From: Rusavskia elegans
Taxonomy: Eukaryota; Ascomycota; Lecanoromycetes; Teloschistales; Teloschistaceae
Reading direction: 5' to 3'
Length of the DNA stretch: 64,000 nt
Assembly (NCBI GenBank): GCA_011316305.1
Contig: SAUG01000055.1
Location: forward strand, 310,001 to 374,000
The notes under the pieces were generated by a model that saw nothing but the letters and a program-made list of their open reading frames with translations, was not told the origin of the DNA and made no database searches. Made by a program: the position numbers and the translations under genes. Shown in pieces: positions 25,591 to 40,472 of this stretch. Each line of letters starts with the position of its first letter. Position 1 is the stretch's first letter.

Positions 25591-25837
25591 CTCGTAATAA
25601 CTAAAAACCTTTGCAGGCCTACAGAACTACTACTACTACCTCTTTTAAAAATTCTAAAGAGTAAAATCTTTAGAGTTTAATATATTCTAAAATTCTATTT
25701 TTTTAGAATTTTGGTCTATTTGCTAGTTAAATTAGGTACTAGCTTTTAAAACTTTTCGAATAATTTTAGCGGCTTCGCTATAAAGCTAACGCGCCAAAAT
25801 TTCCAAAAGTAAAGTTTTTTTAATATTTATCGATATT
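25591..25837. other. RIP-type AT-rich remnant at the edge of the second repeat block
   Basis: CA and TG are depleted and there is no coding signal. By the X1 target duplication, this stretch was once contiguous with the sequence starting at 45670. It is part of an older repeat I could not classify. A small hairpin, ctaaag..ctttag, lies near 25653-25672. Confidence 0.5.
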
Positions 25838-25899
25838 ATACGGTCGTAATCCTCTTTAAAATACTTTTATCTAGAATTTTATTGAGTTTTTATATATAT

Positions 25900-26328
25900 T
25901 TATACGATTAATTATTCGGATTTTAATTTTAGTCTTTTATAATTCTAACGCTAAAGGCGTTAAACCGATTAGATTACGTAATTATTTTAGTACTTAAGTA
26001 TTTTACCGAAAACTCGAATTAAAAATTCCCGAAAGAGCTAGATCTAGACTAAAACCTAGAAGAAAACTATAATCTATTTAACTTTAATTAATTTAATTTC
26101 CTTCGATTAAATTAGCTATTTTAAGCTAAGATAATCTACTATATAAACCCTCTATATAAAAACTCTATATAAAACCGACTTTATTAATAAAAAAAACTTA
26201 AATATTAGAATTAGCTTTTAAAGGATTCGAACCTCCGACTTATAAATTAAGTCCGTTAATTCCGAAATAGAGTATTAGATCCGTTAGGCCTCTAGGTCAC
26301 GCAGTATTACTACTGTACTATCCAGGCC
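25900..26328 (-). mobile_element. tRNA-derived SINE, copy 1 (429 bp)
   Basis: On the minus strand it starts GGCCTGGATAGTACAGTAG and carries a B box GGTTCGAATCC (26222-26232 as its complement). It is flanked by gtttttatatatat at 25886-25899 and 26329-26342. It matches SINE copy 2 (27159-27594) over the whole length, including an AT-rich body and a tail ending near the ttaattattcgg segment. Insertion was into the 5' part of X1. Confidence 0.85.
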
Positions 26329-26491
26329 GTTTTTATATATATATATATATATATTTTATTAATATTATATACGGTAACGATTGTTAAATTTACGTATTAA
26401 AAGTTTTTTACAGCGAAAAATATATAGTTCGTCAGGTAAAATTTATAGCGCAGTCAATTACTTCCATTTAATTATTTTTTTTTTATTCGCG

Positions 26492-26560
26492 ATCACGAAT
26501 CCTCTATTATATAAATCACGAATCTTCTATTATATAAATCACGAATTTTCTACTATATTT
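26492..26560 (+). repeat. 23-bp tandem triplication within X1
   Basis: Three successive copies of atcacgaatcctctattata plus three more bases occur here, with C/T differences. X2 has a single copy at the matching position. The expansion is therefore specific to X1. Confidence 0.7.
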
Positions 26561-26767
26561 AAATATTATATATTTCTTCTTTAATATTATAAATAATTAT
26601 AAATATTTAATATTTCCGCTATATCTATCTACTATAAAACGAAGTAGTTATTAATAATTATAGCTTCGTCTATATTTATCGTATAATCCGTATCTAAACG
26701 TTTCGTTAAATTATTAAAATACTTTTTAGCCCGCGTAGCTTTAAAACGGTCGCTAGCTATAGAATCG

Positions 26768-27696
26768 TATTATAACCCTGAATTAGACCCGTGCCAAATC
26801 CAGTATTTAGTGACAAAACTCTTGGCATGTACCGAGCATTCGAAAGTTGATTAATAATCAACGTTACCGAGTCGTACTGATTACTGATTACTATTGAGCA
26901 ATATTTGGTTATTTAATTATATTTAGTATTTGGTTACTTAGTTATATTTAGTATATTGATTATATTAATTACTACTAAATAATATTCAGTTATATAGTTA
27001 TATTTAGTATTTTAAATATACTAATTATACTAATTATAGAAAATTTTATTATTTATATAGATTCTAATTTCGACGTTTTTAAAATTTATATTTAATTTAT
27101 TAGTTATCGCTATATATTATCCTAGTAATTAAATTAATTTTTTTTATATTAATTTAAATGGCCTGGATAGCGCAGTAGTAATACTACGTGACCTGGAGGT
27201 CTAACGGATCTAATACTCTATTTTAGAATTAATAGACTTAATCTACGGGTCGGGGGTTCGAATCCTTCGAAAGCTAACCCTAATATTTAAGTTTTTTCTA
27301 TTAATAAAATCGGTTTTATATAGAGTTTCTATATAGAGGGTTTATATAGTAGATTATTTTAGTTTAAAATAGCTAATTCGATTAAAGGAAATTAAGTTAA
27401 TTAAAGTTAAATAGATTACGGTTTCCTTCTAGGTTTTAGTCTAGATCTAGCTTTTTTAGGAATTTTTAATTCGAGTTCTCGGTAAAATACTTAAGTACTA
27501 AAATAATTACGTAATCTAATCGGTTTAACGCCTCTAGTGTTAGAATTATAAAAGATTAAAATTAAAATCCGAATAATTAATCGAATAAATATAAATATTG
27601 ATTTAAATAATTATCCGTTATACTTTTATTTATAGATATACTAATAAAGCTAACGAATTTTTAGAAATACTAGACTTCTGTAATAGTTTTATAATA
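26768..27696 (+). repeat. Gypsy-C 5' LTR with SINE insertion
   Basis: It begins tattataaccctg. The first 130 bp or so keep unusually many CA and TG for this block. From about 27046 it matches the second half of the gypsy-B LTR (tttattatctatatagattc type), while the first half is unrelated to gypsy-B and contains imperfect tattwggttayttagttatattta-like repeats. Confidence 0.85.
27159..27594 (+). mobile_element. tRNA-derived SINE, copy 2 (436 bp)
   Basis: It begins with a tRNA-like head: A box TAGCGCAGTAG (27168-27178) and B box GGTTCGAATCC (27255-27265), the internal RNA polymerase III promoter elements. Target duplications atattaatttaaa (27146-27158) and atattgatttaaa (27595-27607) flank it and interrupt the gypsy-C 5' LTR at a point where gypsy-B is continuous. 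The spacing between boxes (about 77 bp) is longer than in most tRNAs, suggesting an intron-containing or long-arm tRNA ancestor. Confidence 0.87.
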
Positions 27697-30600
27697 TTTT
27701 AAATATTTTTGAGATATCTATCGTAGGTTAATATTAAATCCTTACTTTAAGTAGTTCTAATTCTATAGTAAAGAAGTCAGAATTTAAAAGAAAGAAAATT
27801 TAGATAAAGGACGGGAATAGTAGCGATAAAAAAAATAATATTCCTTCTATTAACTATTAGCTATATAGTATAAAAGTTAATAAATCCGATAAATACTATA
27901 GAAACAATAACAAATTAAAAGATTAGTGTATAAAATTAGATATATACTTTATATTCTATCCTATACCCGAAAAGAAAAAAACTTTCTTTACTATATTTTA
28001 CTATCGAAAATAAATCTAATACTAGATAAAATCTCTCCTTCGTTAATATATAGATAATAAAAAAAACGAAATATATATTTTTATATAGTTTATATAGTTT
28101 AAAAAAGCTATTTATAGTATTTTTAGAATTTTTAGTAAAATTTTAACTATTAAATTCCTTATTTAATGTTTTTAGAATATGGTATCTAACTACGCCGTAT
28201 AATTTAACGAATAGGTACTACTAATAGAATAGAACGATAACGCTCTATATATAATATTTAGATAAAGATTTAAAAAACGAGTAAAAGACGAATTTATATA
28301 CGATAGTCGAGTATATAATATACTAGATAATCTAATTAAAATATCTATCGATTTCGATAATAAACTATATAAATAAGATATAAAAAACTACTTCGATGGT
28401 AGACTATAAAATAACGCTAGATATTATTCGAAATAGCTTTATAAAAGATAGTATTTAATAAACAAAACTATTTTATAAAAAAGTATCGATTAGATAAAAT
28501 ATAATAACGACAGTTTAACGCTATATTAAAAAAACCTAAAAACTAGTAAAGAATTTTTTTTAAAAACGATAATAGTAGTTTTAAATACTAGAAAACTAGT
28601 TTAGATAAAGAATATATATTTATAGAAAATAGTAAAATACTATAGAAAACTATAATAAATAATATCTCGCTATAAATATTAATAGAACTAACTAGAAGAA
28701 TATTCGCTTCTAGATAGATATCTATAATAGAGGACGTTTAATAAATAAAACTAAGAACTCTTTATCTATAAACCTATAATAAAGAATTAGTAAAAAAAGA
28801 ATTTATAGTAATCTACGACGAATTTAAAGCCGTTTATAAAATATATATTAATAACAAGTACCTATAAAAGAATTGATAGGACTAAAAAGTAAATAATATT
28901 ATTAATATATTAGAAAAAAAACTAGGAAATAATATCTATAAAAATACAGTTATTTCTAAATCAATACGGTAAAGAATAGATATAGTAATAGAAAATTAAT
29001 ACGCGCTATTTAGGTAGACCGTTTACTATAATAATAATTATAGGATCTATAAATTAGAAAAGATAAAAGCCGGATAGTATCTATTAAAATTATACGAATA
29101 TATTTCTATAATATCTATTATAATCGAAAATTATAATATTTATAAATAGTCCGAATATATTATATATAATAGATATAAATACTGGAATAAATAGTAGAAA
29201 AGATATAAAGTCTTTAATTAAAAGTTCTATAGATATATTTCGTAAATAGACTATAAAATAAAGAAATATAAAAATCTCGTAGTAATAGATATACTATAAG
29301 CGTATAACTTTATAGCCTGAAAAAAATAACTAAATTTATCTAGATATATATATATATATTTAGAATTAAAATAAGCGTCGAAACTAATAATAAACTATAG
29401 AAAGTTAAAATATTTATCGATTTAAATATAACCGGAAATTTTATATTAGAAGACTTAACTAAAAGGAAAAAATTCCTTCGGACTAAAAAAAAATCTATAT
29501 AATTTAATAGTAATCGATAGAAATAAAATACTAAATAGAGATAAAAAAATAATAATAAAAAAACGATACTGCTCTGGATAATAATTAATTAATACTAGGA
29601 AAAACTTTAGTTTAATATCGTTTAGACAGCTAGCTATAAAATTATATTTAAAATTTTTTAATTAAAGAATTATAATCTAATAACAGATTAAAAGGAAAGA
29701 GTATTTAATTTTAAATAATATTTCTATATAGAAAGTATCCAGTCTACGCTAAAACAGCGATCTCGGATAAATAAAAAACGGAATATAAAATATAAACTTA
29801 TAGCTTTAAAAAAGAATAATTAAAAACTATTTAAATTCGATTTATTAAATTCCGGTAAAAGTTAACTAGATTAATAAAATAGAAATAGAAAAAATAATTA
29901 TAAACCTATTAAAAACCCTATACTATCTAATAAAAAATTAAAAGAAAATCTATTAAAAAGGATTTTAGATAAATATAAAAATTAGATAAATTTTTTTCGG
30001 AAAAAAGTAACTAAAAAAGTACTAATTAAATATTATTTATAGAATTATAAAATTAGATTTAAATTAGATAAATAATCTATATTTAGATCTATATATCTTT
30101 TATCTACTATAAAATTTGAAATATTCCGCGAATATTTATATAAAAATATAAAAAAAGGATTTATTAATAAATTTTAATTATCGGCAGGATATTTAATCCT
30201 TTTTATATCTAAAAAGGACAAAATATTCCGCCTATATATTAATTACCGAAAGTTAAATAATATTATAATTAATAACCGATATTTATAATTAGATATTGGT
30301 AAATTTTGAAAATACTTTCTAGAATATAATATTTTATAAAATTCGACTTTCGAAAAATATATAATTTTATACGGATAATAGCCGAAAAAGGATAGAAAAT
30401 AGCTTTCTATATATATTATAGTTATTATAAATATATTATTATACTATTCGAGCCTATAAATATTCCGATAATCTATTAGATTATAATTAATAATATATTT
30501 AAAAAATATATAGATATATTTATTATTACCTATTTTAATAATATTTTGATTTATTCTAAAATATTCGAAGAATATAAAAAATACGTTCGTAAAATTCTAG

Positions 30601-32797
30601 AATACCTAGAAGAAAAAGATTTATATTTTAAACTAAAAAAGTATAAACTCTATTTAAAAAAAGTCGATTTTCTAGAATTTATTATAGGGCGAAATAGACT
30701 ATATATTAATTCTAGTAAACTAAAAGCTATTATAGAATAGAAGACGCTAATAAATATTAAAAAAATCTAAAAGTTCTTCGGATTTATAAACTATAATTAA
30801 TAGTCTAGAAAAACTAAAATACTGTCGAATAGTATTAGAAAAATACAAAATAATAAATATTTAAAAATTTTAAAAAGGAATATATAAAAATCTAGTACTT
30901 AAAATATTCGATTTAGAAAAACTATTATAAAAAGAAACGGATTTATAAAATCTAGTTATAGATATATATATTCTATAAAAATATAATAGTAAATTATATC
31001 TAGTAGTATATATATTAAAAAATTAATACTAGTAGAATTAAAATTATAATATCTATAATAAAAAACTATTAGCTATAGTAGTAATACTAGAATATTAGAA
31101 AGTATACGCTAAAGGATTACCGGAATTAATAATTTTTATAGACTATAAAAATATTCTATATTTTATAATAATAAAATATTTAAATAAAAGATAAATATAA
31201 TAGTCTAATCTTTTCGGTTAGTATAAATTTAAGATATATTATATTTTAAAAGAAAAAAAAATAGAAAAATAGACGTTTTAAATCGAAGAAGTAATTATAT
31301 AAAAATAAAAGAAGTTTTTATTAATAGTATCCTTAAAGTTAATTAAAATAGATGACTATGAATAAACTAATATAAATTAAATAGAACGCTATATATATTT
31401 AGAGATAACTAGAAATAATTTTCTATTAGAAAAAAACTAAAAATACTAGATAATAAAATCGATAAATGGATTAAAAAATATTATAATAGAATACTATAAA
31501 AGTATCTAGACGTAATAAAAATAATATAACTTTTATAATAATATTATCAGTTTTCTAGAATAAAATAATATATTAAAGTATATATTAAAAAATATTCTAG
31601 TTATTAGTAAAATAAATATTTAATATATACTCGTTATAGAAAAATCTAATATTAGAAACTATCGGATTTACTATATATAAAGTTACGTTAAATATTATTA
31701 TTAAACTTCTAAAATTAAAAGACCCGATAATAAATATAAAATATAATTCGATATTTAATATAGTAGATAGGTTTATAAAATATATCTATATAATCCTATT
31801 ATAAAAAAATTTTATAGTAGAATTATTTAGATTTATTATCTTCGATCGGTTATTTCGATACTACAGACTACTAAAAATATTAATAAATAATAGAAATAAG
31901 TTTTTTACTTCGAACTATTAGAAAATCCTTATTTCTCTATTTAGTATTAAACTAAAAATATTAATAGCCTTTTATCCGATAATAGATAAATAGATAGAAC
32001 GTATTAACTAGATTTTAAAGTAATATCTAAAATATTATATTAATAACGCCTAGAATAATTATATTTCGTATTTACTAATAGTATAATTAGTATTTAATAT
32101 AAGAGAATCGAATATAATATAAAAAATATCGTTTTATACCGATAATAGAAGAAATCTAAATCTATTTAAAAAACCGCTATTTTATAAATTAGCAAAATTA
32201 GTAATTTAAAAAATCGATATTTAGAAAAAAATCTATAGAAATATTCTAAAAATATAAAAATGTTCGGATAATTATTATTATAAAAAATAAAAAATAGTAT
32301 TTTAGCTAAAAAAGAAAAATAAAGTATATCTTTTTATATAAAATTTAACTATATTAACATCGGACTATTTTTAATAAAATAGATTAAAAGATTTTAAAAC
32401 TTCGAATTTAATTTATTTAAAAATATTAAAATACATCCGGTATTTAATATATTCTTTTTAGAACTAGCCGATTCCGGAACGCTATTATAATAGACGTTTA
32501 ACTTCGAGATATAGAAGGAAGATACCTTTATAGTCGAGAAGATTCTATAATAGGAAGGTTAGAACTATCTGATTAAATAGAAAAGGTATTTTAATTTAAA
32601 AAATATTTAGAAATCTAAAGTATATTTAATTAACTACTAGAAAACTCTATAGCAGTTTTACTAATAGCGGACGCCGAAATATTCTAGAAAGAATCCGGCA
32701 GGTTATCTAAAATATTCTAGATTTATAGAAATAGATTAAATAAAAAACTATTAGAAAAAACTAGAAATTTAAAAACTTCGCTCTCTTTAATACTAGA

Positions 32798-32957
32798 TAG
32801 ACTGGCCGTTTTATCGGGTTTCGAACCTAAAGTCGTATCCCGGGTTCGAGTATCTAACCGTATTAGGAAGGAGATCAATTTAAACTAGTAATTTAGCCGC
32901 GTTAGCCACGTTTAACGCGAAATCGAGTCGCTACTTTGGTTCGAAGTGGCCAGCCTA
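32798..32957 (+). mobile_element. hAT-type MITE, copy 3 (160 bp)
   Basis: The ends TAGACTGGCC and, reversed, TAGGCTGGCC match those of the other two copies. The 8-bp flanks atactaga (32790-32797) and atattaga (32958-32965) differ by one C/T change. The interior is shorter and mostly different, but retains GC-rich, CA/TG-containing sequence. Confidence 0.82.
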
Positions 32958-33270
32958 ATATTAGATATTTTTATCGAAATAGTTTCTTCCGTATATTTAT
33001 CTAATAGATCTATTTTTTAATAAAATTATATTTTTTTATATAAAAATAATATATATTTCTATCCGAATTTTCATTTAAACTTTATAAATTTTTCGGATAC
33101 CTTTATATAATTTCGATTTTTTTCTTTTTTTTTAATTCTAGTTAGAATAGATTATCTAATGATTATATTTCTAGCTATAATATAGCTACTCGCTATACTT
33201 TCCAGAACGGATATAGATTTTATATACTTTTTTTTTATATTATATTAATAGAATGAACTTTTACTATAAT

Positions 33271-33485
33271 TGTAGAATTTCAAACTGATTTCCTATAATT
33301 ATAGAGAAGTGAGACATTTATATATATAAGCATTTCCACGCTAGACCTATATCCGCTTCTATACCCGCTCTTACGATTAGCGACCGGATTAGTTAGTATC
33401 CGAATTTATATATAACTATATAATCCAGATATATATTCTATAATCTTTTAAGCCGTTCGAGTAATTTAGAACTTTAACTACTATA
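33271..33485 (-). repeat. Gypsy-D LTR, left copy (3' LTR of the element)
   Basis: It pairs with 40473-40687. Shared blocks include cctataattatagagaag and cttacgattagcgaccggat. It still begins TGTAGAATTT, whereas the other copy has the mutated TATAGAATTC. Confidence 0.85.
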
Positions 33486-36400
33486 CTCTCCCCTTCCTAA
33501 ATAAGATATAGGGGGAAGTAAATATTCTCTAAAGCTAAATAGTAATAGAAATAAGATTATAACTAGTAATAACGAGTAAGGTAAAGTAAAAAATACGAGT
33601 TTACCTTCGTACGATTTATATAGAAGTAAATAAATATATTAGCGGGAACTTAATATCGATTACTATAATTTCGAATTTCTTAATTCTTGGAACTTTTTCT
33701 TTTAATAATATTATCGATTATCTGCTTTAATAATAGTAATAATAACTATTATAATATATCGTATCTAATCCGGCAGTAGTTAGAATTATTATAAAATCCT
33801 TATAAAGTAATAGATAGCGAGTTAATAAAATAGTAATTATTATTTATAGAGGTAATTACTATCTTTATATAGTAAGAAATACTATAAGTTAGGCTATTTA
33901 ATAGAGATATCGTTTATATTAGTAGTTTCGTTAATTTATTTTAGGAAGTATTACCCTTCTTAATAATTTCCGGCGCTAAAATATCGAAATTTATATAGGA
34001 TACTTCGGTAAACTTAGCCGATTTATCTAGATTATATATCTATAAGAGCTTAATACTATTTTCGTATAAATAAGTCGTTTTTTAGATATATATAACCTAT
34101 TTCCTTTTAAGCGGCTAATCTTATTCTAGCTATATAAAATTTAAGCGAATAAACCTTATAGCTTTTATACTAGCGATATTACCCGTCCCTTCGTATACTA
34201 TATAAATATACAATAGGAATTCGGAGGTATATATAGTAACTACCTATAGAAATACCGCTAAAATAAGTATCTATATTTATTCTTATATAGATTATAATCT
34301 ATAGTCGGTATAGGGCTTCTATTATAGGTATAGATCCCGTAATCTTCTAGAAAATAAACGGATACGAAAGCTAGAAACTATATAGGCGATAATTCTATAC
34401 TACTTCCTCCTATTCCGCTATAGCTGTATTAATTATCGTTAAGGCGAATTATAGACTGTAACGTTTTTTCGCCCGATTTCCTATAGAGTAATAGAGGTTT
34501 TAATTCTCTAACTTTATCTTTCTAGCCTACTATTAATAACTCTAATAGACTTGGATATAAAGATAAACTTTCTATAATCTAAACCGAAACCTCGTTAACG
34601 AATATAGTTAAAAGAGGAAAGGCTAGTAGTTATCTATTAGCTAGATCTCCGTCGTATATATTAAGGGCTACGAACTCGTTTAGCTATATATCTTTATCGG
34701 ATACCGATCGTATATAATTAGAATTTTAGTTCGGCCCCGGGCCTTTTTAGAGATTATTTCCTCTTTCTTCTATACTTTCGGACCTAGGGAGTATACTATC
34801 TTTACCGGCCGCTCCTATTAACGCCCGCACGGCTCGCTATAATACTCGCTATATATATACTTTTAAGGTATAGTATATAGCAGCTTAATATTAAATAGAT
34901 CAGCTCTAAAGCGAGAGGGAACACGAACGCGAAAATCTTAATTTTACTAATAAAGATCGCTCTAGTTCTAAATAGATACTTCGGCTTTATTAAAGGCGGT
35001 AAATATACTAAAACTAAAGAGTAGTAGATAGTTATTTAGACTTCGGCGTAGCTATATTTAAGGTATAATAGTTATATTATAAAGGGCGGCTTTATTATAT
35101 TTTAGTTTTATACTAAAGTATAAAGGAATCTAATCTCCCGAGCTTTTAATTTAAATTCTTCCGGTTTAATAAATATATATTATACGTATCTTAGAATAAA
35201 AAACCGTACCTAAAGTTACTATTAAACCTTTATTAAATATAATTCCGTAAACTAGTAAAAAGCTCCGCTTTTAATATCGTCTTGGAATTATTTATATATT
35301 TATTTACTCCTTACTCTATAGGAAATTAATAAGAATATCTTTTTTTTAAGATAAATAAAAGGCTAAAATATTATATCTAAACTAGAATTAATTTATATTT
35401 TAATATATACGAATATATAAAATAATAAATAAAACTAAAAATCTAACTAATCTCTTTCCTTTCTAGAGATTTATACTTTATTATTATCTTTTTTACAGAG
35501 ATTATTTTTAGGTATAGGCCTAAACTCGGGTAAATAATTATTATCTAGGTTCTCCGCTAGCTTTAGCTTACGAGGTCTTCTTTACTTACGTTTTTCGCCT
35601 AGCGGAAACTGCTCTATAGCAACTTTTCTTAGTCTTCTATATCTATAAGGTATTTTCTATTTAATAGTAATATTTCCTTCTATAAAGTACTTCTTTATAT
35701 AATCCCTACTAATTAGATATTTATTAACGGATTTACTAGAAGGTTTTAGGATATAAGTATTTAAGATTTTAGTTTAAATAACCTTATATAGACTATACTA
35801 GTTAACTTTAAACTTTTAAAATTATTTAGTCCTAATTAAAACTATATTCCCTTTAATAAAGATATTATCTTTTACTTTCGCGTTCTATACCTTTTCGTTT
35901 ATTTTTATTTATATTATTATATCCTTAAATATCTTAGCTCGATCGCGCGAAAGGAACGGTATAGAATCGATTCTTTTATTATATCCTTCCGGAAAAGGGC
36001 TAGAAGTATTAGTTAGTAGCGTCGGGTTAATACTATAAAGTAAATAGAAAGGTAAAAATCTAATAGTTATATATATACGAATATATATAGTAAATAGAAT
36101 CTAATTTAAATAAAAATCCTAAATTTTTCTCGGCTACCCGATATAGTATTTAGTAAATATTTTCCTAAGAATTCCGTTAAATCTTTCGACAGCGCTATTT
36201 ATTTATAGGTAATAAAGCGTTATACCTCGATATTTAACTTCTAGCAGGCGGTATATCTTATCTATAGCTAGAGCCTAAAAGTTTATACTTCGATTAGTAA
36301 TAATTTCCTTCGGAAAGCTGTAATTACGGTAGATTTAATAGATAATAAATTCGGCTAGTATTTCTACTATTATATTTAGAAGCGACTAAGCTATAGGCTA

Positions 36401-39400
36401 TCTAGTAGCGTAGTTAATTATAGTTATAATCTATTTATTACTTTAGTTAGTTTCTAGTAAGGGACCGATAAAATCGAATCCCTAGCGTTTAAAAAGATTC
36501 GATCTATCTTTCTAGGTACTAGAAGGATATATTATATCCCTTTTAATATTACGAGAAATAGTAGTAAGCTAATATTCGGGATAGTACTTAATATAATATT
36601 TAATATCTTTTTTTATTTCGGGTTATTACTATTTTATATAAATAATATCTATTATTATCTCGTACGAATAGTAACTATATTATTTATAAATATAGTCTAG
36701 AAAATTCGTACGAGCCTATACTAGAATATAGGGTACCTAACTATTCTAAGGCGAGTCCCGGTATTATACTATATTATCTTTAACTCGGAGATAGTATTTA
36801 TATTTTTCTAAAGTAACTTTTATCTCCGGATCGTTAGATAGGGTTCCGGACTCCGTATAAACTCTAATAGCGTCGTTAAATAAAATCGTACGATTATTAA
36901 CTTTACCGGTAAATAGCTAGAAGTCTCCTTTTCGGCTTAATATATCTACTATTATTATCTTACTATCCGGCTTATATTTAATATCAAATTTATACTTTCT
37001 AAATTCTGCGAGCTAGCGAACGAGCTTTCTAGAAAGCTTAGTAGTAGTCCTAAAGTATTATAAATTTATATAATCCGTTCTAATAGTTATAGTTATTCCG
37101 TTTTTAATATAGTAGCGCTATCGCCGTAGAGACTTTTTAATAGTAAAAAGCTCTCGTTTATAGGTAGTATAATTACGTTCTATAGATATAAATACCTTAC
37201 TCTCGAAAGTAATAGACTATTTAATACTATCGGTATTAATCTAATAGAGAATAGCGCTTTATTTAATATCGGAAGTATCTATTTTAATAATAAAAAGTAG
37301 AGTTATATCGGGCTAAATAAGTACTTTATCGCTTATTATAACGTTTTTAATTAGTTTATATATATTTCGAGCTTAAAAATTTATTCGGATTAGTTTATAC
37401 TTTTTACTTTCTAAACTCTAGATTAATTTATAAAGAAGCCTATATATTAGAGCGAAATCTTCTATAAATTTCCGGTAATAGATATATAACTCTAAAAAGG
37501 ACCGTATATCGTATACTATTTATAGCGGCGGCTAGTTTCTAATAGCTTTTACCTTCGCTATATCTATATAGACTTCTCTATTACTAATAATATATCTATA
37601 GAATTTAATATACTTCTAGAAAAATAGGTATTTCGAAGGTTTCGCGAATAGTTAGTTCTTTTCGAATACTTCTATAATAGCTTTAATATACTATAGGTAC
37701 TCTTCCTCGTTCTTTGAATAGATTAAAATATTATCGAAGTAAATAACTACGAAATCGTCGAGAAACGGCCTAAATATATTATTTATTATAGTTTAGAACG
37801 TTATAGGTACGTTTTTTAACCTAAATAATATAACTAAAAACTTATATTTACTAGCTTTAATATTAAAAGCCGTCTTTATATAATTTTTATTAATAATATT
37901 AATCTACTAGTAACCGCTTATTAAATTAATTTTACTAATATACTTCGCTATCCCGATAGTATCTAAATAATCTTAAATTTTAGGTAATAGATATCTATTT
38001 CTTATAGTTATACTATTAAGGCCCCGGTAGTCGATATATATACGCTAGCTACCGTCCTTTTTTTTAGTAAAAAGAACAGGCGCGCCCTAAAAAGATTAAT
38101 TTAGTCGAATTAATCTTCGTTCGGTAAAATACTTAATCTAATACTTCTGCTCTTTATTTTATTTAGGAGATAAGCTATAATAAACTTGATTAATTGATTA
38201 AATATCGCCGGTCTTAATTATATAATCTAATAGCCTTTCCGGTAGTAGTTTTATTAGAAAGTTATTTTAGAAATAATCTTGAAATTTCGGACCGAGAACT
38301 CTATCTAGTCCTATATAGCCTATTATTTTCTAGACCGGGTTAAATTATTCCGGAAAGTTAGGTTAGTTTTATATAATATATAAACAGACCTATATACCTT
38401 TCCTAATAAGTTATTCGAACCTTTTAAAATTAATCTTAGAAAATTCGGTCGGGGTATTTTTAAAAAGTTATAAGCGATATATATTCGAGGCGCTATATAA
38501 CCGATATATAATTCTATCCTTCTAAATTTATACTTCTAGAGTATTATAGTTAGGTACTAAATAGTACTACTTCTAGAAGTCTTTTCCGACAATTAGATTA
38601 TAGTTTATATCTAGTACTATATAAGGAGTAGTAGTAGAAAAGGTTCTATAAAACTAAAAGAGCTCCGTCGCTCCTAAAATATCTATAGTTTTATTACCTT
38701 CGAGCCGTATTCTACCTAATAACTACTAAAGCTCTAATCCTAGAAGGTTAATAAGATACCTAGCAATAAAGTAGTTAGTAGTACCTAAATTAGCGAAAAC
38801 TTCGAAGTAATTCCTACTAATTTCTAGATTAAACTATATCTATCTATTAAGGCCCGGTATTCGATCTATATATAAAAGTCGCTTATTATTTTATATATCC
38901 TTAAACGACGGTATTATATTACGGGAAATAGTTAAGGCCTCTTTCGGCGTCCTTTTAAAAGTTATTTCTAACTTTTCGATTCTTATTTTAACTAGACCAA
39001 GCTATTTCTCTATTATTAAAAATTTTTTATCGGTATTATATATACGCCTAGATACGTACGACGCTATTTATTTTCCGATAATCTACTATTAACCGTCGCT
39101 AATAGGCCTTTCTTTTCGGAAAAAGTCTATCCTACGGAAATATATCCTAGAATATAAATATTCTAGTAATCTTTTTCGCGATAGCTAGGCTTCCTATAAT
39201 TATAGTACTTGCTTATACTATTTAATCCCCTTTATTTACTTCCTCCTCTTTAACTACTTCGGTTTCGGCTACGGCCGCCTTAACTACTAGTATCTATAGA
39301 ATTAATTTCGGCGGTACTAGATTATTCGACTATTAAAGAAATTATAGTACCCCGGTTATTATAGCGTTTAGTAGTAACCTTTTTAAATATTATTATAGTA

Positions 39401-40472
39401 TTTATAATATTTATAAAGCTTACTAGTTATCTACTTTATTATTATAAAACGAGATATCTTTTAGTAGCTATCTAGGTATTAGGCTTTAGATAATTAATAA
39501 AATACCTTAAGGTAGTATATTCGCTAATTTTATTCTTAATATCTACGTACGATTTAATAAAAGTAGAATAATAATTTTTAATATCGCTAAGTTTCTTATT
39601 CTAGGCTAATCTACGCTAAATAGTTAAAGTATTTTCTATAAAGTTCGGTTTATCCTATTATTCTAAAAAGGCTTCTTTAAAGTACTTCTAGGAGCTCTTA
39701 TCTAGGTTAGGGACCTATTTAATATACTACGGCTTAGTATCGTTAATAAAATATTAACTACTATAGAAAACGGGATCTATAATAGTTATACTATAGAATA
39801 AATAGTAGTATTTATAGCGGCGGAGCTAGATATAGGCAATATAGTAGTTACGTTTATAATTTTTAAAGTCAGGAGACTTTTTATTATAGGCGTCCTATAC
39901 TATATAGGCTATAGAAATATTAGGGGTATTAGGAGGAATAGACCTACGTAATAGCGGATTAGGGTTTCTATTAGGAGGCCCTAGTAGCCCTAGATTAGAG
40001 CTACTACGACGGGAACAATAACGATCGGAGCCGGTATAACTACTCCTACGGTTCGTATAAAGACGACTAAAGAGTCGGTTACGTCTACTACTAGGCCTAT
40101 CTTTATTATCGCTATTATAAAAATTATTATTTCCGAGAGTATTTAAAGTACTCCCGAGACTAACGTTTTCTTTAGAAATATCCTTTTCTATAGTAGAGAT
40201 AGTAGCGAATTAGGCCGTAAGCAAGTCGTTTAAAGGGGTCCTATAACGGGATTTCTAGTTTATACAAATTTTAGGAAAGGCTATATTTTTATTATATACT
40301 ATTATTCGCTCTATACCAGCGCTAAACTAAAGGTAGAAGGAGTATTTTATTTAGGAATTTATATTCGAGCTTAGAGAATCTCGTTTATAAAGGTAGATAA
40401 AACCGGTTTAAAAAAGTTTTAATAATAGAGTAAAGGTAGATCGTTTATAGCCTAAAAAGTTATTACTACTAG

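Noticed and set aside
26381..26584. 67-codon open frame as a gene
   Set aside because: It lies inside RIP-mutated X1, and its sequence is only low-complexity Ile/Tyr/Phe/Leu produced by AT-rich DNA.
30546..30740. 64-codon open frame as an independent gene
   Set aside because: It is a surviving stretch of the gypsy-C reverse transcriptase, continuous with broken coding traces on both sides.
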